Shown: positions 1-7,090, counted from the stretch's first letter. The stretch: DNA of 8,322 nt from Phycisphaerae bacterium (GCA_028712345.1 JAQTQF010000068.1:1-8322), one strand, 5' to 3'. Notes: a model not told the origin generated them from the letters alone. Numbers and translations: made by a program.

Positions 1-836
1 CGGCTCTTGCCCATAATATAAAAAATCACGATGTTCGAAAGACACATAATCGCAACGGCCCAGCCGTAAGTTGATTCTTCAAAGCCGAGTTCAAATTTAT
101 AAAGAATTCCGACCTGGCTCCTGAATAATCCGACGGATATAAAAATCGCAAACAGTGCGATTCGCGATATCCATACGAACGGCCTCTTGTCAAATTTCAA
201 TTCCTCTTTCGGAATTTCAGCGCCCTCTTGATAAATCACCGGACTGTGGGGAGTATATTTTATTAAGACAATTGCCGCAAAACAACCGACCGCCATAACA
301 ACCGCCCCTGCTATCGGCAGAACATAATTAATTTCCATAAGATAGCCGGCAATGACCGGCAGAATCATATTCGCGCTGCTCCAGGTGGTATTGTAAAAAC
401 CGAATCTTTTGGTAAGCTCAGCCTCTTCGTGTCCGGTGGAAATCCAGCCCATCATAATCGGCCAGAAAAAAGCGGTAACCACTCCCGCCAGCGACATAAG
501 AATAATCAGGCGGGTTATTGGGCTTAGGAATGCCCCCCAATTGCCGCTGAATATAACCGTCAGCAGCAGTCCGACTGTGATAATAATTTCAGCCGCAGCA
601 CTGAACAGCAGAACCTTATGAGGCTTGAGCTTATCGGCAAGAAGGCCGGAGGGAATACAAAAGAAAACATAAACTCCCATTTGCCCCATAAAGCAGAGTC
701 CAACATCTGTATCGCTGCCGCCGAGCGATTTGACCAGAAATGGCAGAGCAACCCATACCATTTGAATACAGGAGCTCATACAGAAAGTCGCCGCACAGAG
801 CCGAATGAAAGTTTTATCTTTGAATAATTGCCGCAT
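1..836 (-). CDS. MFS transporter, N-terminal 278 residues (cut by window edge)
   Basis: My reading of the minus strand from the ATG at 836 stays open to base 1, giving 278 codons; the C-terminal part lies outside the window. The protein is strongly hydrophobic with about eight predicted membrane helices (roughly residues 12-34, 45-63, 75-97, 107-130, 152-168, 171-192, 222-240, 256-276). Between helices 2 and 3 is a motif-A-like loop, GLLADKLKPHKVLL (residues 64-77), typical of the major facilitator superfamily. A hydrophilic stretch at about 194-219 matches the usual central cytoplasmic loop between the two six-helix halves. It would act in the cytoplasmic membrane as a secondary transporter; the substrate cannot be read from sequence. 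The start is 6 bp after the stop of the upstream DUF2905 gene, with a weak GAGAA-like ribosome site inside the end of that gene, so co-transcription and coupled translation are likely. MFS membership is confident; the subfamily is unknown. Confidence 0.85.
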   Translation of the reverse strand, partial: MRQLFKDKTFIRLCAATFCMSSCIQMVWVALPFLVKSLGGSDTDVGLCFMGQMGVYVFFCIPSGLLADKLKPHKVLLFSAAAEIIITVGLLLTVIFSGNWGAFLSPITRLIILMSLAGVVTAFFWPIMMGWISTGHEEAELTKRFGFYNTTWSSANMILPVIAGYLMEINYVLPIAGAVVMAVGCFAAIVLIKYTPHSPVIYQEGAEIPKEELKFDKRPFVWISRIALFAIFISVGLFRSQVGILYKFELGFEESTYGWAVAIMCLSNIVIFYIMGKS

Positions 837-842
837 AAATGA

Positions 843-1073
843 TTATTTTCTCAGCAGGCTTATAAGCCACAAAATGCCTGTCAGAACGATAGAGATGATT
901 ATACAAGTGCCGAGCGGAATGTACAGTTTCCAGTTTTTTCCGCCCATCTCGATGTCGCCGCCGAGGCGAAAGAAACCCAGTTTGTTCATTGTAAAAACAA
1001 TCGCACCGGCGATAAGCAGAAATGCCCCGGCATAAATAAGCATCTTAGCCAAATTGTCAGGGAAATTATTCAT
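843..1073 (-). CDS. DUF2905 family small membrane protein
   Basis: This 76-residue protein has two hydrophobic helices (about residues 8-28 and 52-73) around a short loop containing LGGDIEMGGKNWKLYIPLG. That layout, with a (L)GxDI segment followed by a short aromatic strand and a second helix, is what I recognise from the DUF2905 family, whose members are usually 65-80 residues long and have no known function. It should sit in the cytoplasmic membrane. The ATG at 1073 has only a weak purine-rich (GAAGA) ribosome site. It lies 37 bp after polA and 6 bp before the MFS gene, all on the same strand, so it is probably in the same transcript. A plus-strand reading frame over the same bases is a shadow. 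The family call is from memory of the pattern; the function is unknown. Confidence 0.8.
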   Translation of the reverse strand: MNNFPDNLAKMLIYAGAFLLIAGAIVFTMNKLGFFRLGGDIEMGGKNWKLYIPLGTCIIISIVLTGILWLISLLRK

Positions 1074-1092
1074 AAAATCTTCATCGGGAAAT

Positions 1093-1111
1093 AAAGGGGT
1101 CTGACCCCTTT
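1093..1111. repeat. Perfect palindrome AAAGGGGTC-T-GACCCCTTT at the 3' end of polA
   Basis: Two 9-base arms, 1093-1101 and 1103-1111, are exact reverse complements around one central base. The element overlaps the last base of the polA stop codon and lies in the 37-bp gap before DUF2905. There is no proper T-run on either side (only TTTATTT-like tails), so an intrinsic terminator is doubtful; in RNA it would form a GC-rich stem that could protect the polA message end or reduce read-through. From memory, the core GGGGTCAGACCCC is a widespread dispersed bacterial intergenic palindrome; that is recollection, not a search. Confidence 0.7.
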
Positions 1112-3843
1112 TATTTCAGCCAGCTTTTGCCGATGTTCGCATCGACTTTAAGCGGGACATTCAATTTAATAGCGTCTGTCATTTCATCACCAAAAATTTT
1201 TGCCAGTTTTTCGGCTTCTTTGCCGTCGGCCTCAAAGACCAGTTCATCGTGAATCTGCAAAATCATTTTGGCGGGCAGGTTTTTCGTTTCGATTTTTTTC
1301 TGGATTCTTATCATTGCAATTTTAATTAAATCGGCAGCGGAACCCTGAATAACCGTATTTATAACCAGCCTCTCGGCCTGCGAGCGAATATTGCCTTTTT
1401 TTGTTTCAAGGCCGCTGATGGTTCTCCTTCTGCCGCAGATAGTCTCGGCATATCCGCATTTTTTAGCTGTTTCGATAGCGTCTTTTTTGAATTGCATAAT
1501 AGATTTATATCGTGCGAAATAATCATCGATAAAATTTTTGGCCTCCGCTGCGCTCATTCCCGTTGTTTTGCTCAGGCCGAAAGCCCCCTGTCCGTAAATC
1601 AGACCGAAGTTCACCGCCTTGCATCGCGAGCGCATTTCCGAGGTAACTTCTGAGATGTCAACATTATAAATCTGCGAGGCGACAAAACTGTGAATGTCGC
1701 GGTCTTCCTCGAAGGCCTTAATCAGTGCCCTGTCGCGCGAAAGATGAGCCAAAACGCGAAGTTCAATCTGTGAATAATCAAGACTGATAATTCTGTCGGT
1801 TTTCTTTTCGGAAATAAACGCCGAGCGGATTTTTTTGCCGAGCTCGGTTTTTATTGGAATGTTCTGCAAATTCGGGTCAGACGAACTCAGCCTGCCGGTA
1901 GCGGTAATGGTCTGATTAAAGCTTGCGCGTACTCTGCCCGTTTTGGGATGAACAAGCGTGCCGAGCTTGTCGGTATAGGTATTCTTCAATTTGCTTAATT
2001 GCCTGTATTGCAAAATATGCTCTATGATGGGATGGGTGCCCGCCATTTCTTCGAGGGCATCGGCGTCGGTGCTTTGTCCCGTTTTTGTTTTCCGCGTCGA
2101 TTTCAGCCCGAGCTGAGTGAAAAGAATATCGGCAAGCTGTTTGGGAGAATCTATATTGAAGCGAATCCCTGAGAGAGAATAAATTTTTTCCGCCGTTTCG
2201 TCGAGCTGCTCATTTATTTCAACTGACATCCGCTTAAGAATGGGGACATCGACCTTCACGCCGTTAAGCTCCATCTTCGTCAGAACTTCGACCAGAGGCA
2301 TCTCCATTTCTTCAAAGAGTTTTTTAAGTTTCGGCTCTTTGTCAAGTTCGGCGGCAAGATACTGATAGAGCTGGAATGTAATATCGGCGTCTTCAGCGGC
2401 GTAGTCACAGGCCGAGACGGTATCGACCATATCGAAGGTCGATTGATTTTTCCCCTTGCCGATAAGGTCTGAAATCGGGACAGGCCGATAGCCGAGAAAA
2501 TCGATTGCCATATTGTCCATCGAATGGCTCCGCTGGGCATCGAGGATATAGGAAGCAATCATCGTATCGAAAACAAGCCCTTTGACGGGCATATCGGCAT
2601 TGTGCAGCACAATCATATCGTATTTTGCGTTTTGGCCGATTTTTTTGATATTCTCGTCAGCCAAAATCGGAGCCAATTTTTCCTTAACGGCCGCTAAGCC
2701 GAGACATTGGGCGCCCATCGGCGCCTTTACCGCCAGATAATATGCTTTATGCGCATCCCAGCAGAAACTCATCCCCACCAGTTCGGCCCGATGAGCGGAA
2801 ATCGAAGTGGTCTCGGTATCAATCGCGAAAAGCTTGTGCTTTTTGAGCTCTTTGGCAAAATCGTCTAATTTCTCCGCCGTGTCAATCAGATGATAATCGT
2901 GCTTAACTGTTTTTATGGAATTTAAAACGACCGCGGTTTCAAAAAGAAGCTCCTGCTTTTTATCTTCCTGCATCTGTTTCTTCTCTGCAGGAGTCAAATT
3001 TAATTGCGTTATCAATCTGGCAAAGCCAAGCTCTTCAAAGAGGGCTGAAAGTTTTTGTTCGTCGAATTTCTTAACCGCAAATTTTTTCTCGTCAAGCTCC
3101 ACCGGCATATCGCAATTTATCGTAACAAGCTGCCTGCTGAGAAATGCCAGCTCTTTGGAATTTCGCAGGTTATCGCCCCGCTTGCCGCCTATTTCGTCGG
3201 CGTGTTTATAAAGGTTTTCAAGCGAGCCGTATTTTTTAACCCATTCCAGCGCGGTCTTCGGCCCGACATCCGGTACGCCGGGGACATTGTCGGCGGCATC
3301 GCCCTGCAAAGCAAGGATATCGATAAATTGCGAAGGCTCAAGGCCCGTTTCTTCTTTGAATGATTTGGCATCGGTTACAGCATCGGTTTTTACATCGTAT
3401 ATCCGAACGCCCTTGTCGAGAAGTTGTAGCATATCCTTATCTTTTGAGCAGATATAGACATCGATACCCGATTTTACTCCCTTAGCGGCAAGTGTGCCGA
3501 TTATATCGTCTGCCTCGAATGTGCTTTGGCGAATCATCGGGATATTCATCGCATCGAGAATCTGTTCGATACGGCCTATCTGCCCCGGCATCTCTTCGGG
3601 CATAGGCGGTCGATGTGCCTTGTATTCCTTGTAAATTTCCTTCCTGAAACTCGGCTCTTTTGAGTCCATCGCAACAACGAGCATATCCGGCTTTTTGCCC
3701 TCGATGAGCTTCAGGAGCATATTCGTAAAAAGGTAGATCGCTTTGGTCGGCTCGCCTGCCGGACTGGTCAAAGGCCGCATAGGCGCGTAAAAAGCGGCGT
3801 AAATATGTGCGTGCCCGTCAATGATATATAAACTTTTAGCCAT
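1111..3843 (-). CDS. polA: DNA polymerase I
   Basis: The 910-residue product has all three classical domains. The 5'-3' nuclease (about 1-270) keeps its metal-binding acids: D9 in IIDG, D60, E110/D112/D113 in FEADD, D135/D137 in SKDKD, D182/D185 in GDAADN. The 3'-5' proofreading domain (about 318-500) has Exo I DTET (D342, E344), Exo II QNAKYD (D409) and Exo III YAAED (Y481, D485), so editing should be active, unlike in Taq polymerase. The polymerase domain has TATGRLSSSDPNLQNIP (647-663), motif A DYSQIELR (D689), motif B R738/K742/F746/Y750 in CKAVNFGLIYG, and motif C HDE (865-867). It replaces RNA primers in Okazaki-fragment processing and fills repair gaps. Length is normal (E. coli 928). 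The start MAKSLYIIDG matches the family N-terminus. It heads a probable polA-DUF2905-MFS transcript and is separated from the upstream R-M gene by repeat-rich DNA. Confidence 0.98.
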   Translation of the reverse strand: MAKSLYIIDGHAHIYAAFYAPMRPLTSPAGEPTKAIYLFTNMLLKLIEGKKPDMLVVAMDSKEPSFRKEIYKEYKAHRPPMPEEMPGQIGRIEQILDAMNIPMIRQSTFEADDIIGTLAAKGVKSGIDVYICSKDKDMLQLLDKGVRIYDVKTDAVTDAKSFKEETGLEPSQFIDILALQGDAADNVPGVPDVGPKTALEWVKKYGSLENLYKHADEIGGKRGDNLRNSKELAFLSRQLVTINCDMPVELDEKKFAVKKFDEQKLSALFEELGFARLITQLNLTPAEKKQMQEDKKQELLFETAVVLNSIKTVKHDYHLIDTAEKLDDFAKELKKHKLFAIDTETTSISAHRAELVGMSFCWDAHKAYYLAVKAPMGAQCLGLAAVKEKLAPILADENIKKIGQNAKYDMIVLHNADMPVKGLVFDTMIASYILDAQRSHSMDNMAIDFLGYRPVPISDLIGKGKNQSTFDMVDTVSACDYAAEDADITFQLYQYLAAELDKEPKLKKLFEEMEMPLVEVLTKMELNGVKVDVPILKRMSVEINEQLDETAEKIYSLSGIRFNIDSPKQLADILFTQLGLKSTRKTKTGQSTDADALEEMAGTHPIIEHILQYRQLSKLKNTYTDKLGTLVHPKTGRVRASFNQTITATGRLSSSDPNLQNIPIKTELGKKIRSAFISEKKTDRIISLDYSQIELRVLAHLSRDRALIKAFEEDRDIHSFVASQIYNVDISEVTSEMRSRCKAVNFGLIYGQGAFGLSKTTGMSAAEAKNFIDDYFARYKSIMQFKKDAIETAKKCGYAETICGRRRTISGLETKKGNIRSQAERLVINTVIQGSAADLIKIAMIRIQKKIETKNLPAKMILQIHDELVFEADGKEAEKLAKIFGDEMTDAIKLNVPLKVDANIGKSWLK

Positions 3844-3852
3844 ACCGGGACA

Positions 3853-3880
3853 AATATACTCCCTTTACCCCCCGCTTCAA
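3853..3880 (-). promoter_or_regulatory. Candidate polA promoter
   Basis: On the minus strand TTGAAG (3875-3880) and TATATT (3853-3858) are separated by 16 bp, 4/6 and 5/6 matches to sigma-70 -35 and -10 boxes. Transcription would begin only a few bases before the polA ATG at 3843, leaving almost no leader; there is also no good Shine-Dalgarno next to that ATG. The -35 box falls in a small CGCTT-C-AAGCG palindrome (3873-3883). This is plausible but based on pattern only. Confidence 0.3.
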
Positions 3881-3895
3881 GCGAAAAGAACTGAT

Positions 3896-3921
3896 TAGCC
3901 CCCACCCCTGCGGTGGGGGTC
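3896..3921. repeat. Hairpin repeat of the TAGCCCC...GGGGT type, copy 1
   Basis: The arms CCCCCACC (3899-3906) and GGTGGGGG (3912-3919) are perfect complements around a 5-base loop. The element opens with TTAG and closes with TC. It shares this frame with hairpins at 3971-3993 and 5697-5723 while the inner stem bases differ and still pair, which is the pattern of a dispersed structured repeat. It lies in the spacer between the R-M gene and polA. Confidence 0.7.
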
Positions 3922-3925
3922 GGTT

Positions 3926-3951
3926 AACCCCGCCATTTTAATGACGGGGTT
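3926..3951. repeat. Hairpin repeat AACCCCG...CGGGGTT, related copy or terminator-like stem
   Basis: The stem pairs AACCCCG (3926-3932) with CGGGGTT (3945-3951), has one C/A mismatch, then CAT (3934-3936) with ATG (3941-3943) and a 4-base loop. On the plus strand it is followed by a T-rich tract (TTTGTATTTTTT), giving terminator shape in that direction, although no plus-strand gene precedes it. On the minus strand, the direction of the R-M and polA genes, there is no T-run, so it is more likely a repeat-family member that only hinders read-through. Confidence 0.6.
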
Positions 3952-3970
3952 TGTATTTTTTGTTCGTGTT

Positions 3971-4030
3971 TAGCCCCCACTTTCAGTGGGGGTTCGTGTT
4001 GTCATTCTGAACGCAGTGAAGAATCTCGTT
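3971..4030. repeat. Composite dispersed repeat, copy A (hairpin plus GTCATTCTGA word)
   Basis: The block begins with a hairpin, CCCCCACT (3974-3981) and AGTGGGGG (3985-3992) with a 3-base loop, and continues into a 33-base conserved word at 3998-4030 beginning GTTGTCATTCTGAACGCAG and ending GAATCTCGTT. The same order, a TAGCCCC hairpin followed by the same word with two substitutions over 32 bases (3998-4029 against 5721-5752), occurs inside the R-M gene. From memory, GTCATTCTGAxCGxAGxGAAGAATCTC is an abundant dispersed intergenic word in many bacterial genomes. In the frame used inside the R-M gene this copy carries a stop, so it is not coding. Confidence 0.8.
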
Positions 4031-4032
4031 TT

Positions 4033-4089
4033 GGGAACGGGAATCCAGTCAACCGATAACCGACCTGTCCTGAACGCAGTTGAAGGATA
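4033..4089. repeat. Further dispersed-repeat fragments downstream of the R-M gene
   Basis: Two fragments continue the repeat cluster. The segment at 4036-4050 (GAACGGGAATCCAGT-like) matches the right half of a common TCATTCCCG...CGGGAATCCAG palindromic repeat whose left half appears in copy B as GTCATTCCCG (5751-5760). The segment at 4067-4087 (GTCCTGAACGCAG..GAAGGA) resembles the GTCATTCTGAACGCAGTGAAGAA word and may be a relative. The rest of 4090-4103 is short AT-rich spacer before the R-M stop codon. I see no gene in 3844-4103. Confidence 0.5.
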
Positions 4090-4103
4090 ACTAAATTACC
4101 GAT

Positions 4104-7040
4104 TTACTGCTTTTCTACTATCTTTATCTCTTCTTCAGTCAGACCGTACAGTTCATATACTAATTTATCTATTTGGCCGTCCGTCGCCTCAATTTGCCGC
4201 CCAATTCGCGTCTTTTCCTCCGGATTCTTTATCCCCGCCATTTTCTTATTCAACTCCAGCATCTGCTCCACCAAAGATACCATTTTATCGTGCTGTGCAA
4301 CCTCCGCTGGACTGGAAAAATCTATCGGGCGGATGGGAAGACTTTCTACATGTTGTTTTTTGACTTGTGCGAGAGCTTCTCCTTTTTCCGGATTTATACT
4401 CGTATATACAAAATCCATAAGTTTGGAATTTAATATACCAAGAATGTATTTGTAATCATATTTTTGTTTTTTCAAAATCACAAGATGAAGATTATCACGG
4501 GCAATAAATCCTTTTTCGACTAATGTTGCGATAATTGAATCACCGGTTTGACGAACGACAATTTTTAAAGGTTCTTGAAAAATGGCCGGATTGCGGGGAG
4601 CGGCCAACCATTTCCCATATAATATCCAAGAATTTTTATTCCAAAGATTCTTATAGCGATTTATAAGGCTGCCCCTTAAAAGCGGAGACCATTTGGAATT
4701 GGGAGCAGAACCAATTTTCACAAAGGGTTTTTCTGCCATTGTTTTTTCAGTTTGAGGCGGATTCCCTTTGCCTTTTTCAAATGGTTTGACTCCATTGTAA
4801 GCTTTGGACAAATCTTCCAATGGACACGATAAAGAACATATTTTTCTGAATAATATAATAGCTTCTTGAGAAAATGTTATATTTATAATATCGCCGTTTG
4901 ATGGGATTAACTTATAAGGTATTTTGTGGCATTCTATAATTTTGTCCTCGATTTTCTTCTCAACAATTAAACTTGACGACTGAGAAGAAAATATGCCTTT
5001 TTTATTTTTCTCAAAAATTAAAACATGCGTATCGACAACTGCTGAAAAAACTTTTTCTGGCAGACAAAGTATTTTTAACCATTTATAAAAAGATGTCTGT
5101 AATTTTCTGATGTTCTGATATGTAATCGATAACATCCATGTATTGGAAACAATAACACCTAACAGGCCGTTTTCTTTGATAAGATTAGGATATTTCTCAA
5201 AGAAAAGTAAATACAAATCTTTTTGATAATCCTGGAATTTATAATGACTCGCAAAATAATCTTGCTGTTCTTTTGGAATCATATATCCATACGGCGGATT
5301 GCCTATAACTGCATCGAACCCGCCTTTCTTGAAAATCGCCGAAAATTCCTTCTGCCAATCGAATGCGTTTACCTTTCTCTGTAAATCGTCGTCGAAAAGA
5401 TTTAACTGCTGCTCCTGATAAAAGTCCGGCCCAATCAGTGAATTGCCGCACTTGATATTATCCCCCAAATCAGGCAGAGCCCGTTCGTGAAATAATCTCA
5501 ATGTCTCCTGCGTCTCGTTTTCAAGAACCTTTAACAGAAGACTCAATTTCGTTACCTCTGCCGCCTGCGAATCGATATCGACGCCGAATATGTTATTTAA
5601 AAGAATCCTCTTTTTCTCATCAATCGTCAAAAACCACTGCCCGCCCTTACCCTGATAAACTTTATTGTTTAGCCGTCGTCGCCGCGACGACGCGGTTAGC
5701 CCCGCCAACACCTTGGCAGGGTTGTCATTCTGAGCGCAGCGAAGAATCTCGTCATTCCCGCCCCCAACATACCAATCCCGATGCCAATCCAGAAGATACT
5801 GATATGCCCCGATTAAAAACGACCCGCTCCCGCACGCAGGGTCGAGTATTTTAATCTTTTCAACCTGCTTAGGCGTTTTGCCCTCGCAAAGTTTGCCTAC
5901 CGTATTTTTAACGATATAATCTACGATATACGAAGGCGTATAATAAACCCCGCCTGCCTTTTTAACCTCCGGCTTTTCCTCCACCTTCGCCTGATGCGAC
6001 GCGGTTAGACGAATTACCTTGCCCAAAAACTGCTCATAAACATTGCCGAGTATTTCCGCAGGCAGAGCCGAAAATTCGTATGGACTTTGCGGATAATATA
6101 ACGCCCTGATGATTTTCTTTAATACCTCGTCATCGACCTTCAATTTTTCCGACATCTCGTCCGGCTGTTCAGGTCTGTCTTTTTCCTTATGAAAATGAAA
6201 CAGGCCGGAATTGTATTTTTCGTCCGCCCGCTCGAACAGTTCAAAAAGTCTCGGATAAATCCGCCCGCCGTTGACAAGACCCAAAAGCTGTTCGCTTCGT
6301 TCGATTCCTCTGTCTTCGCAAATCCTCAAAAACAAAATTCTGTCAATCGTCTTCTGTACTGCAAAATTAAGGTCATATACCGACAATTTGCCGTTTCGCA
6401 GGGCGATATTTTTCGCCAACTCGCCCCGCCACTTTTCTATCTCGGCCAGAAATTCCTTATCGACAGTCGTTGTGCCTTTTTTCGTCTTCCTGGCCGCAAA
6501 TTTATCGAACGAACCGCTCCAGACCGCTTCTTTGCCGAATATCTCTGCAATCTGCTGCCATTTATCGATATAGTCTTTATAATTGAAAAACAGTATCCTG
6601 CCGACCGATGACTTATCGTTTACATTCGGCCTGATTTGACAGTCATAGACGGCAAATTCTTCGAAATCCGTCAGAATCGACAAAGGCAGTTTCGCGCTCC
6701 ACGCGTATCTGCGGAGCTGATAGGCAGGGCTGATGTCCGATTTTATATCGACCGACGGCTTTTTGGCCTCGACGAAAAATTTCTTCGTTCCCCCGATTGT
6801 GAAACAGTAATCCGGCGCTTTTGTCGAGCCGCCGATTTTGATTGCGTCCTCGTGAATTACATCCCGGTATGCCGGTGCGCTCCCCGCCTTGTTTGCCATA
6901 TCCCAGCCGAGAGCCTCGAACAGCGGATTGATGAATTGCTGGCGGAGTTGGGTCTCGTTATAATTTTGTTTCTTGAAATTGTCGATGTTTTGCTCGAATG
7001 TCTCGACAAGTTTAACGATTATCTCCGGCGCCTTTGCCAT
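4104..7040 (-). CDS. Type IIG restriction-modification enzyme (fused nuclease, adenine-N6 methylase and specificity domain)
   Basis: This 978-residue chain should both cut and methylate DNA. The N-terminal domain (about 1-180) has a PD-(D/E)XK nuclease core, PDYCF (D77) and FFVEAKK (E91, K93). A helical connector (about 195-345) precedes the methylase (about 360-650): motif X GGVYYTPSYIVDYI (363-376), motif I DPACGSGSF (400-408) for S-adenosylmethionine, acidic motif FGVDID (485-490), and catalytic NPPY (581-584), which indicates N6-adenine methylation. Residues about 700-900 form a target-recognition domain (KIGSAPNSKWSPLLRG, YGKWLAAPRNP), followed by a helical tail (about 920-975). The order matches single-polypeptide Type IIG/Eco57I-like enzymes, so no separate partner is needed; none is visible. 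Residues about 426-460 come from an inserted dispersed repeat, including EILRCAQND and SSRRRR, without breaking the frame. The recognition-domain DNA is visibly more AT-rich than the rest. The ATG at 7040 follows TTTTTGGAATA, a weak GGA ribosome site. Target sequence unknown. Confidence 0.93.
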   Translation of the reverse strand: MAKAPEIIVKLVETFEQNIDNFKKQNYNETQLRQQFINPLFEALGWDMANKAGSAPAYRDVIHEDAIKIGGSTKAPDYCFTIGGTKKFFVEAKKPSVDIKSDISPAYQLRRYAWSAKLPLSILTDFEEFAVYDCQIRPNVNDKSSVGRILFFNYKDYIDKWQQIAEIFGKEAVWSGSFDKFAARKTKKGTTTVDKEFLAEIEKWRGELAKNIALRNGKLSVYDLNFAVQKTIDRILFLRICEDRGIERSEQLLGLVNGGRIYPRLFELFERADEKYNSGLFHFHKEKDRPEQPDEMSEKLKVDDEVLKKIIRALYYPQSPYEFSALPAEILGNVYEQFLGKVIRLTASHQAKVEEKPEVKKAGGVYYTPSYIVDYIVKNTVGKLCEGKTPKQVEKIKILDPACGSGSFLIGAYQYLLDWHRDWYVGGGNDEILRCAQNDNPAKVLAGLTASSRRRRLNNKVYQGKGGQWFLTIDEKKRILLNNIFGVDIDSQAAEVTKLSLLLKVLENETQETLRLFHERALPDLGDNIKCGNSLIGPDFYQEQQLNLFDDDLQRKVNAFDWQKEFSAIFKKGGFDAVIGNPPYGYMIPKEQQDYFASHYKFQDYQKDLYLLFFEKYPNLIKENGLLGVIVSNTWMLSITYQNIRKLQTSFYKWLKILCLPEKVFSAVVDTHVLIFEKNKKGIFSSQSSSLIVEKKIEDKIIECHKIPYKLIPSNGDIINITFSQEAIILFRKICSLSCPLEDLSKAYNGVKPFEKGKGNPPQTEKTMAEKPFVKIGSAPNSKWSPLLRGSLINRYKNLWNKNSWILYGKWLAAPRNPAIFQEPLKIVVRQTGDSIIATLVEKGFIARDNLHLVILKKQKYDYKYILGILNSKLMDFVYTSINPEKGEALAQVKKQHVESLPIRPIDFSSPAEVAQHDKMVSLVEQMLELNKKMAGIKNPEEKTRIGRQIEATDGQIDKLVYELYGLTEEEIKIVEKQ
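5673..5765. repeat. Composite dispersed repeat, copy B, inside the R-M methylase domain
   Basis: Three parts lie in a row within the coding sequence. First is a perfect 8-base inverted repeat CGTCGTCG (5674-5681) and CGACGACG (5685-5692). Second is a TAGCCCC-type hairpin at 5698-5723 (GCCAA 5704-5708 with TTGGC 5713-5717, extended by C/G pairs with one mismatch). Third is the 32-base word at 5721-5752, matching 3998-4029 at 30 of 32 positions, followed by GTCATTCCCG (5751-5760). It encodes about residues 426-458 of the enzyme on the minus strand. The equivalent frame in copy A is closed by a TGA, so copy B has been kept open or happened to be so. Confidence 0.85.
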
Positions 7041-7056
7041 TATTCCAAAAACCTCA

Positions 7057-7090
7057 AAATCCGTGTTTTATCCGTGTCCGTCAGTGTTTC
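7057..7090. repeat. Degenerate short repeats (ATCCGTGT type), left set
   Basis: Three imperfect units follow each other, AATCCGTGTTT (7058-7068), TATCCGTGTC (7070-7079) and CGTCAGTGTTT (7079-7089). A similar set in the same orientation lies at 7420-7506, so the two sets bracket the structured elements between them. The word ATCCGTGTTAATCTGTGT is, from memory, a common degenerate intergenic sequence in many bacteria; no function is known to me. On the minus strand this set lies just upstream of the R-M start codon, within its probable leader. Confidence 0.5.

Noticed and set aside
3055..3363. Plus-strand 102-codon frame within polA
   Set aside because: It is antisense to the conserved 5' nuclease domain of PolA and is rich in Phe/Arg as expected for a shadow frame.
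3926..3960. Intrinsic terminator for polA or the R-M gene
   Set aside because: The T-tract follows the stem only on the plus strand, while both neighbouring genes are on the minus strand.
3896..4089. CRISPR array
   Set aside because: The repeats are hairpins of differing length and sequence without regular spacers, and there are no cas genes.
5501..5854. Plus-strand 117-codon frame containing CHSERSEESRHSRP
   Set aside because: It is antisense to the R-M methylase domain; the odd peptide is just the dispersed repeat translated on the other strand, a common false gene call.
4104..7040. Component of a BREX, DISARM or Type I R-M system
   Set aside because: Nuclease, methylase and recognition domains are all in one chain and no partner genes (helicase, phosphatase-like, separate S subunit) are nearby within the window.
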